Shown here piece by piece: positions 8,101 to 10,992 of a stretch of DNA of 10,992 nt. The position numbers and the translations under genes are program-made. Below the pieces are notes generated by a model. That model had not been told where the DNA came from and ran no database searches. It saw nothing but the letters and a program-made list of their open reading frames with translations. The first letter of the stretch is position 1, and every line of letters starts with the position of its first letter. Source of the stretch: Phoronis pallida (lineage: Eukaryota; Phoronida; Phoronidae); assembly GCA_028565715.1 (NCBI GenBank), contig JAOXYC010219683.1:1-10992 (forward strand), read 5' to 3'.

Positions 8101-10438
8101 CCAATAGTGAATGCCTTACTTAGTTTGAGGTTCATTTGTTGTTACCGTATTGGTACACATTAACATAGAAGTAGGTGGTGCCTTTATGTCTGCTATCAGG
8201 GATTTTTGCAAAAAAAATTTCTACTCAAATAACCCAATTTCACAAAGAACAACACCTAGCAGCCATATTGACTGTAGACATGCGGGCGTTCACTTATAGG
8301 CGTATGCGCTGAAGTGTGCACCAATACAGTGAGTAACCTGATTATAAGCATAGGAAATGTTACAATACAATGGAACAGTCATCAGCCATATTGACTTAGC
8401 TTGACAAAGTTATTCTATTTTCAGAGCGTGTTTATGAGGACCATGAGATGTTTGTTGACAACATGTTACTATGGACTGCAGATTCTGTTAATAAAATCCT
8501 GTTAGCTCGACGACCGGAGACGTATGACCTGTTCTTGAGACCAGAGGAGTATTTACTCGGCCCCCAACCACCTGCCAGTAGTCTGGGAGAGGAGGCTCGC
8601 AAACAGCTACTAGAGGTTAGATGATAGTAATGCATCTTGAATATAATAATTGTGGTTAAAAAAAATATTATTACTGTTTATATCTACTTTATTTATGAAA
8701 AATATATAGTTCACCTAGTAGAAGGAAACTACCATGTTTACAGCATCAATTGGAAGCTCTCATGAGGTCGCTGAGGGTGTTTTGTCACTGTGCTCCTAAG
8801 TGGAATGATCTTGTTAAAAAGCATTGAATTTTAAAAAGAAAGAAATATTCGGAACCTAGTCAGGTTAAAATTTTTCTGTCTTTTCAAAATTTGAGACAGG
8901 TAAAGCTTACAGTAATTTATTTGTATGCTTCAAGCATTATTGATCAGTTTTAAAATTAGTCTTTTTTTGATTAAATTGATTTTCATACTGGTCAACATTT
9001 TTTGGGTACGGTGATGGCTAATTGGAACAATTTTTATTTATTTATTTAAAACATCACTTATAGAGCGCATACGATATCTATGCGCTTTACAATACAATTA
9101 TTAAGAACAATAAGAATAAATTAATTGTTAAAACTCACATTGAAACAGGAATAGATTAAATTAATCATCAAAATACAATCTAAACAGATGCGTCTTCAGA
9201 CTACGTTTAAAAACTTCTGTGCTCTCGGAGGGGGGTAGCTGATACGGAGGTGAGTTCCAAATCTTAGGAGCGTAGTTTGCAAATGATGAATCACCAATTT
9301 TGTGATGTGAATTCCTGGACACTAGCAATAGAGAATCTTGTGAGGAACGGAGGTATTGTCGCGGGGTTTAGAATTCGACCAACTCATGCAGGTATATAGG
9401 TGTAAGAGAGTGGCAACATCGATACGTAAAAACAAGAGCACGAAACTGAATCCTAGCTGAACACGGAAGCCAGTGCAGCTCACGAAGAACCGGTGTTATG
9501 TTCTCGTGTGAAGGTGAACGAGTGATGATACAAGCTGCACGGTTTTGAACACGCTTTACAATGATAAAAAGTGCTGTTTTAAAGCATTTCCAGCAATCAA
9601 AAACTTTGTTGACTCAAACTTGTACCAGGGATCTTAAAATCCAAATTGCAGAAAGTTTTTTTGAAAAAAATTGTTGACTTTAAAATTTTTAGGTAAAATT
9701 TGTGTTTTTCGAAATAACGCGTTGGGAGATGGTTTCTGAGTAGTTGACTTACCGGAATGCTCCTAAATTTTTCAATCTATCTTTTATGTTATTAGACTCT
9801 AAAAAGGTGTCTCAGTTTTTTTAAGTAAGCCTTAGTTCAGGAGATATGAGCTTCCAAAAATCAAGGGTTGGGATTTTTTCTTCTTTCGCAAAAAATCCCA
9901 ACCCCTTGATTTTTGGGGGCTCATATCTCGAGAGACACCTTTTTAGAGTCCAATAACATAGAAGATAAATTGAAAAATTTCGGAGTGTTCCGGTATGCCA
10001 ACTACTCAGAAACCATCTCCCAATGCGTTATTTCGAAAAACACAAATTTTACTTAAAAGCGACCCAATTTTCGAAGCCCTCATTTTTTTTCAAAAAAAAC
10101 ATTGTGCAAATTGGATTTTAAGAGCCCTGGTGTAAATTTGTGTGTCATCAACAAAGTTTTTCATTGCTGAAAATGCTTCAAAACAGCACTTTTTATTATT
10201 GTTCCAATTAGCCATCACCGTATCCTTTTAAGGAGTGAATTTGTGTGTGGCTTCTTGATAATACTTTTTTCTAATCATTGAATCTCTGTTACATTTGAAG
10301 GAATACTTCTCTCCTTGTAAAGTACCAGAGGTGGATGGTGAGATCTATCTAAAGGCTGAAGGGAAGAAGACTTGGAAGAAATATCACTGTGTTCTCATGG
10401 AGTCTGGCATCTTCTATAATCCTAAAGGAAAAGGAAAG
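2034..10438 (+). CDS. RAPH1/APBB1IP-like: MRL-family adaptor (RIAM/Lamellipodin/MIG-10-like), N-terminal 508 residues, 7 exons, 3' incomplete
   Basis: Spliced gene: joining 2034-2117, 5406-5514, 5923-6686, 7254-7331, 7667-7826, 8425-8615 and 10301-10438 gives 1524 nt, exactly 508 codons with no stop; every junction is GT..AG and intron phases are 0,1,0,0,1,0. Known family role: MRL proteins bind active Ras-family GTPases (RA) and phosphoinositides (PH), recruit talin to integrins through N-terminal helices, and recruit Ena/VASP to the leading edge through a proline-rich tail. Seen here: talin-binding-type helices at about residues 15-28 and 65-85, PPPP motifs (102-105), an acidic and Ser-rich linker (to 319), a charged helix (320-345), RA (about 346-444) and the start of PH (about 472-508). 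The ATG at 2034 has G at -3 and follows an acceptor at 2025, so a noncoding 5' exon probably lies upstream. An upstream coding exon cannot be excluded. The gene could be the single invertebrate ancestor of RAPH1 and APBB1IP. Confidence 0.93.
2302..2655 (+). mobile_element. Palindromic (foldback) element, copy 1, TTAA-bounded
   Basis: 354 bp in intron 1. The left end TTAAAGATACTGTCTCCTCG is matched by its exact reverse complement at the right end, and near-identical arms of about 110-150 bases continue inward, so the strand could fold into one long hairpin. The centre carries a second small hairpin (ACCTTGTTGTCCGACAAGGT). TTAA is present at both outer ends, as expected for a TTAA target duplication. 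There is no coding capacity. It is a MITE-like non-autonomous DNA transposon related to the copy at 4567-4912, from which its centre is inverted. Confidence 0.8.
2656..4566. other. Intron 1 interior between the two palindromic elements
   Basis: No exon or RNA gene is seen. It holds a small palindromic element at about 3150-3209 and a short (GT)7 run at 4169-4182. The + frame open over 3079-3318 is built on that palindrome and has no protein-like domain. The remainder is unremarkable AT-rich sequence. Confidence 0.6.
3150..3209. repeat. Imperfect palindrome with perfect 24-nt core
   Basis: The core 3167-3190 (TAGGTCCATGTC then GACATGGACCTA) is a perfect palindrome with no spacer. Outside it, AATAACACAAA (3150-3160) is mirrored by TTTGTGTTATT (3199-3209). 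Weaker symmetry may extend towards TGGCAACACTTAA (left) and TTAATGTTATGGCCA (right), suggesting an element of about 110 bp. Probably a small foldback element or its remnant. Confidence 0.6.
4567..4912 (-). mobile_element. Palindromic (foldback) element, copy 2, inverted relative to copy 1
   Basis: 346 bp, again bounded by TTAA (4567-4570 and 4909-4912), with the same terminal sequence AGATACTGTCTCCTCGTTGG at both ends in inverted orientation. The asymmetrical centre reads ACCTTGTCGGACAACAAGGT, the reverse complement of copy 1, so this copy inserted in the opposite orientation. The flanking bases outside TTAA differ from copy 1, as expected for independent insertions. Open frames here are created by the repeat. 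Confidence 0.8.
4913..5405. other. End of intron 1
   Basis: Contains the perfect hairpin at 5023-5072 and otherwise AT-rich sequence. The + frame over 5301-5405 is open in phase with exon 2 (an ATG at 5301 reads into it), but the stretch before the TTTTACAG acceptor has no family similarity. Confidence 0.55.
5023..5072. repeat. Perfect 24-bp inverted repeat with 2-nt loop
   Basis: ATTTTAACCTTTGCTGATAG plus TCTT (5023-5046) is followed by TT and then the exact reverse complement (5049-5072). All 24 positions pair, so it could form a cruciform in DNA or a tight hairpin in the pre-mRNA. No mature-miRNA-like loop is present; the loop is only 2 nt. Confidence 0.85.
5406..5514 (+). CDS. MRL gene, coding exon 2: proline motif after first helix
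   Basis: Encodes residues 29-64 plus the first base of codon 65. It begins DLGATTLPPPSVN, which lines up with RIAM sequence directly after its first talin-binding helix (SLGVDTLPPPDPN), so exon 1 to exon 2 joining in phase 0 is supported by homology. The rest is polar and Ser/Thr/Gln-rich. The acceptor is TTTTACAG; the donor is GATG|GTTTGT, a weak donor shared in sequence with exon 5, and it leaves phase 1. Confidence 0.87.
5515..5922. other. Intron 2, open in the exon 3 frame over its last 265 bases
   Basis: 408-nt intron, phase 1. After a TGA at 5655-5657 the frame used by exon 3 stays open to the acceptor, with an ATG at 5664 that has A at -3. This would add an 86-residue lead if transcription began inside the intron. 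The lead sequence shows no family similarity, so it is listed as intron. Confidence 0.55.
5923..6686 (+). CDS. MRL gene, coding exon 3: second talin-binding-type helix and long acidic linker
   Basis: Encodes residues 65-319; codon 65 (Asp) is completed across the junction. DLDALLGELCNIESQL (70-85) matches the second conserved helix of the family (Lamellipodin DLDALMADLCSIEQEL). Next come PPPPVKPKP (102-110, SH3-ligand-like), an acidic amphipathic stretch ISFLDDDLADF (122-132), LPPPS (162-166), a Gln/Gly-rich region with three related VVQQQGQR-like units (near 206, 221 and 275), an acidic run LEDEDEEP (258-265) and a Ser-rich end (293-319), comparable with the Ser-rich stretch before the coiled-coil in Lamellipodin. 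The acceptor is TTGTTTGCAG and the donor is the strong CAG|GTAAGT, phase 0. The frame is open upstream as far as 5658, but homology only starts at the acceptor. Confidence 0.92.
6359..6593 (+). promoter_or_regulatory. Cluster of AGGTCA half-sites inside exon 3
   Basis: Six exact AGGTCA hexamers start at 6359, 6404, 6411, 6422, 6566 and 6588. The pair 6404/6411 is a perfect direct repeat with 1-base spacing (DR1), and 6411/6422 is a perfect DR5. 6359/6366 (AGGTTA) and 6566/6573 (AGGTCG) are one-mismatch DR1s. DR1 and DR5 are known binding layouts for RXR partners (HNF4/COUP/PPAR and RAR). The hexamers fall within the repeated coding motif QGQR/QGHRS, so coding repetition may be the full explanation. 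Confidence 0.25.
6727..6926. repeat. 22-bp perfect inverted repeat enclosing 156 nt
   Basis: The left arm 6727-6748 (starting ATAGAAGAACAGATCC) is the exact reverse complement of 6905-6926 (ending GGATCTGTTCTTCTAT). The arms could be the terminal repeats of a ~200-bp MITE or form a stem in the pre-mRNA 40 nt after the exon 3 donor. I could not identify a target-site duplication. Confidence 0.6.
7014..7025 (+). repeat. Poly-C run (12)
   Basis: A homopolymer of 12 C within intron 3, about 70 bases before the acceptor-like site at 7095. Confidence 0.9.
7254..7331 (+). CDS. MRL gene, coding exon 4: charged helix before RA domain
   Basis: Encodes 26 residues (320-345): AEQEQLIKQEKIKVAMEKMK then EANIKK. 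This is the conserved charged helix before the RA domain (Lamellipodin AAKLKAEKIRVALEKIKEA; RIAM AKADKIKLALEKLKEA). In the family this segment forms a helix or coiled coil that packs with or dimerises the RA-PH module. The acceptor is ACTTTTTAG, the donor AAG|GTAAGA, and both ends are phase 0, so skipping would keep the frame. Confidence 0.92.
7332..7666. other. Intron 4
   Basis: 335-nt phase 0 intron from GTAAGA to TTTCAACAG. AT-rich, with nothing else seen. Confidence 0.75.
7667..7826 (+). CDS. MRL gene, coding exon 5: first half of RA domain
   Basis: Encodes residues 346-398 plus one base of codon 399. LFARIFAEDGSTKSIMADD aligns with RIAM LVVKVHMNDNSTKSLMVDE, the first strands of the ubiquitin-like Ras-association fold. 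CRDVLNTILEKNH aligns with the following helix (ARDVLDNLFEKTH), and ISWSLIEEIPELYME with the DWSLVETVSELQME strand of Lamellipodin. The acceptor is TTTCAACAG; the donor is ATGG|GTTTGT, phase 1. Confidence 0.93.
7827..8424. other. Intron 5
   Basis: 598-nt phase 1 intron splitting the RA domain. It holds a possible short inverted-repeat element at about 8144-8330 and a 14-nt direct repeat CAGCCATATTGACT at 8260-8273 and 8383-8396. No coding signal. Confidence 0.7.
8144..8330. repeat. Possible short terminal-inverted-repeat element
   Basis: ACCGTATTGGTACAC at 8144-8158 matches the reverse complement of GTGCACCAATACAGT at 8316-8330 at 13 of 15 positions. The enclosed segment is somewhat richer in GC than the intron around it. 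The similarity is short and could be chance. Confidence 0.3.
8425..8615 (+). CDS. MRL gene, coding exon 6: second half of RA domain and RA-PH linker
   Basis: Encodes residues 399-462. ERVYEDHEMFVDNMLLWTAD matches the strictly conserved ERxFEDHExxVExLxxWTRD of RIAM and Lamellipodin. The text continues through SVNKILLARRPETYDLF and RPEEYLLG, the last RA strands (family: KYALFKNPQNYLLG). EEARKQLLE is the linker to PH (family NKEVLLEE). The acceptor is TTCTATTTTCAG and the donor GAG|GTTAGA, phase 0. Confidence 0.93.
8616..9006. other. Intron 6, left part
   Basis: AT-rich intron sequence after the donor GAG|GTTAGA. No gene, RNA or clear repeat seen before the palindromic element that starts at 9007. 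Confidence 0.6.
9032..9557 (-). mobile_element. 5'-truncated non-LTR retrotransposon (LINE) 3' end, inserted in the palindrome
   Basis: Read on the minus strand, it encodes the C-terminal end of a LINE reverse-transcriptase ORF (VQNRAACIITRS, ENITPVLRELHWLP, then FANYAPKIWNSPP and VFKRSLKTHLF). It continues through a 3' UTR with a hairpin (AGCGCATA/TATGCGCT, 9064-9086) and ends in an (AAAT)n-type tail at 9032-9049. ACAAT at 9027-9031 and 9558-9562 is the likely target-site duplication. These C-terminal motifs are common in CR1/L2/Jockey-type elements of marine invertebrates; the clade is not assigned. It is dead: severely 5'-truncated, with one in-frame stop and one frameshift near the end. 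Confidence 0.85.
9195..9557 (-). pseudogene. Degenerate C-terminal fragment of LINE reverse-transcriptase ORF
   Basis: The minus-strand frame starting near 9557 runs through the conserved ITPVLRELHWLP block. It meets a TAA stop about 60 codons in (around 9370), continues in the same frame through SLLLVSRNSHHKIGDSSFAN and APKIWNSPP, and then needs a one-base shift to reach VFKRSLKTHLF. It lacks the catalytic reverse-transcriptase and endonuclease domains, so it encodes nothing functional. Confidence 0.75.
10301..10438 (+). CDS. MRL gene, coding exon 7: N-terminal part of PH domain (last exon in window)
   Basis: Encodes residues 463-508. VPEVDGEIYLKAEGKKTWKK aligns with Lamellipodin VPEIEGVLWLKDDGKKSWKK, and SGIFYNPKGKGK with SGIYYVPKGKAK. 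These are the first strands of the pleckstrin homology domain, including the basic loop that in this family contacts phosphoinositides. The acceptor ATTTGAAG is purine-rich and weak, but homology on both sides fixes the junction. The donor is AAG|GTACAT, phase 0. The rest of PH is not found before the window ends. Confidence 0.9.
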
Positions 10439-10992
10439 GTACATATTTTATCATGGTTTGTAAATGTATGAAGTATATCCGTTCATGCAAATGTGTGACC
10501 CCGAGTCCTGCTTCATGAGCTTTTTTGGTCTGTAAAAGGAAAGGTACAAGTCAAATAACTTCCGTTATTCAGTCATTGGAATTGCACTGGCTGAATAACG
10601 CCAATAAAATAAGGACCACATTATGCGACTTGTTGCAAGGAAAATTGGTCTTTTTTGGTTTATATAGAACATCATACTTAAAATTGGGTGATATTTATAA
10701 ACCTGAACAACCCTTTTGGATAAAAAAAAAACAAATCAAATAAGTTTGCAAATAAAAATGGGGAGCTGAAGACTAATTGTTTGGCCTGTAGCCAAAAGAC
10801 AGGCCCTAAATTTTGAAGGAAGAATTTGCATTTGAAACAAGTAGCCCTGATTTTATGTAATGTATTTCTGTTCTTGAAGTGGATTTAGATTTAGGACCAA
10901 GGTTTGAAGCATATAGTGAAGATGGTTTTGTTGTTGCTACCAAAATTGTAATTATTGAAGATTTCAAAGATTTCCTTTCAAATATGTTTTAA
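10439..10992. other. Intron 7 (incomplete)
   Basis: Begins GTACAT and runs to the window edge. The next expected exon (rest of PH) is not found. It holds a repeat of the exon 7 donor region (15 identical bases, 10429-10443 and 10534-10548) and a 10-bp inverted repeat CGTTATTCAG/CTGAATAACG (10563-10572, 10591-10600). A short open stretch near the end (about 10870-10989) has no similarity to PH. Confidence 0.6.

Larger units (their letters stand above)
9007..10222. mobile_element. Large palindromic DNA element flanked by TA, split by a LINE insertion
   Basis: The left end TACGGTGATGGCTAATTGG (from 9007) is the exact reverse complement of the right end (to 10222). After removal of the internal insertion at about 9032-9562, the two arms (about 340 bases each) remain largely complementary to a centre where GGTTGGGATTTTTT (9866-9879) faces AAAAAATCCCAACC (9890-9903) across a 10-nt loop. 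The original element would be about 685 bp. TA at both borders fits a Tc1/mariner-type target duplication, but the family is not proven. It has no coding capacity. Confidence 0.8.

Noticed and set aside
8432-8635. Minus-strand open frame
   Set aside because: Shadow of exon 6 (RA domain) on the other strand.
10525-10743. 72-codon + strand open frame
   Set aside because: Intronic, no similarity to the expected next PH exon, ends in an A-rich run.
10870-10989. Open stretch near the right edge considered as the next PH exon
   Set aside because: It does not resemble the family sequence that follows PKGKxK (SRDLxCFxQ...YYG), and no convincing acceptor precedes it.
1-10992. tRNA, rRNA, CRISPR or bacterial operon features
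   Set aside because: No cloverleaf, rRNA-like block or regularly spaced repeats were seen; the splice structure shows animal nuclear DNA.

Overview
The window looks like nuclear DNA of an animal, probably a marine invertebrate (low confidence on the lineage). It is AT-rich. It carries one intron-split gene with GT..AG introns, several foldback or palindromic DNA transposons, and a decayed non-LTR retrotransposon tail. There is no sign of bacterial or organellar organisation.

The only recognisable gene lies on the + strand. It encodes the N-terminal part of an MRL-family adaptor (MIG-10/RIAM/Lamellipodin; APBB1IP and RAPH1 in vertebrates). Seven coding exons can be placed: 2034-2117, 5406-5514, 5923-6686, 7254-7331, 7667-7826, 8425-8615 and 10301-10438. 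Their phases join without error into 508 codons, and the gene continues beyond the right edge. In order the protein shows a talin-binding-type helix, a short proline motif, a second talin-binding-type helix, a long acidic/Ser/Gln-rich linker, a charged helix, a Ras-association (RA) domain and the first part of a pleckstrin homology (PH) domain. The rest of the PH domain and the proline-rich Ena/VASP-binding tail would lie downstream.

Layout: 1-170 is an open stretch that may be the last exon of another gene or may be chance. 171-2025 is noncoding and contains a CpG-richer terminal-inverted-repeat element (about 1354-1704). Intron 1 (2118-5405) carries two copies of one ~350-bp palindromic element in opposite orientation, both bounded by TTAA, plus two smaller palindromes. 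Introns 2-5 are short; introns 2 and 3 contain coding-like or exon-like stretches. Intron 6 (8616-10300) contains a ~685-bp TA-flanked palindrome split by a minus-strand LINE 3' end with an ACAAT target duplication. The remainder after 10438 is intron.

The points most worth checking are the nested palindrome/LINE insertion, the opposite-orientation palindrome pair, the cluster of nuclear-receptor-type half-sites inside coding exons 1 and 3, possible alternative exons around exon 3, and a possible third acidic helix in the protein. No wholly new biological system is evident.
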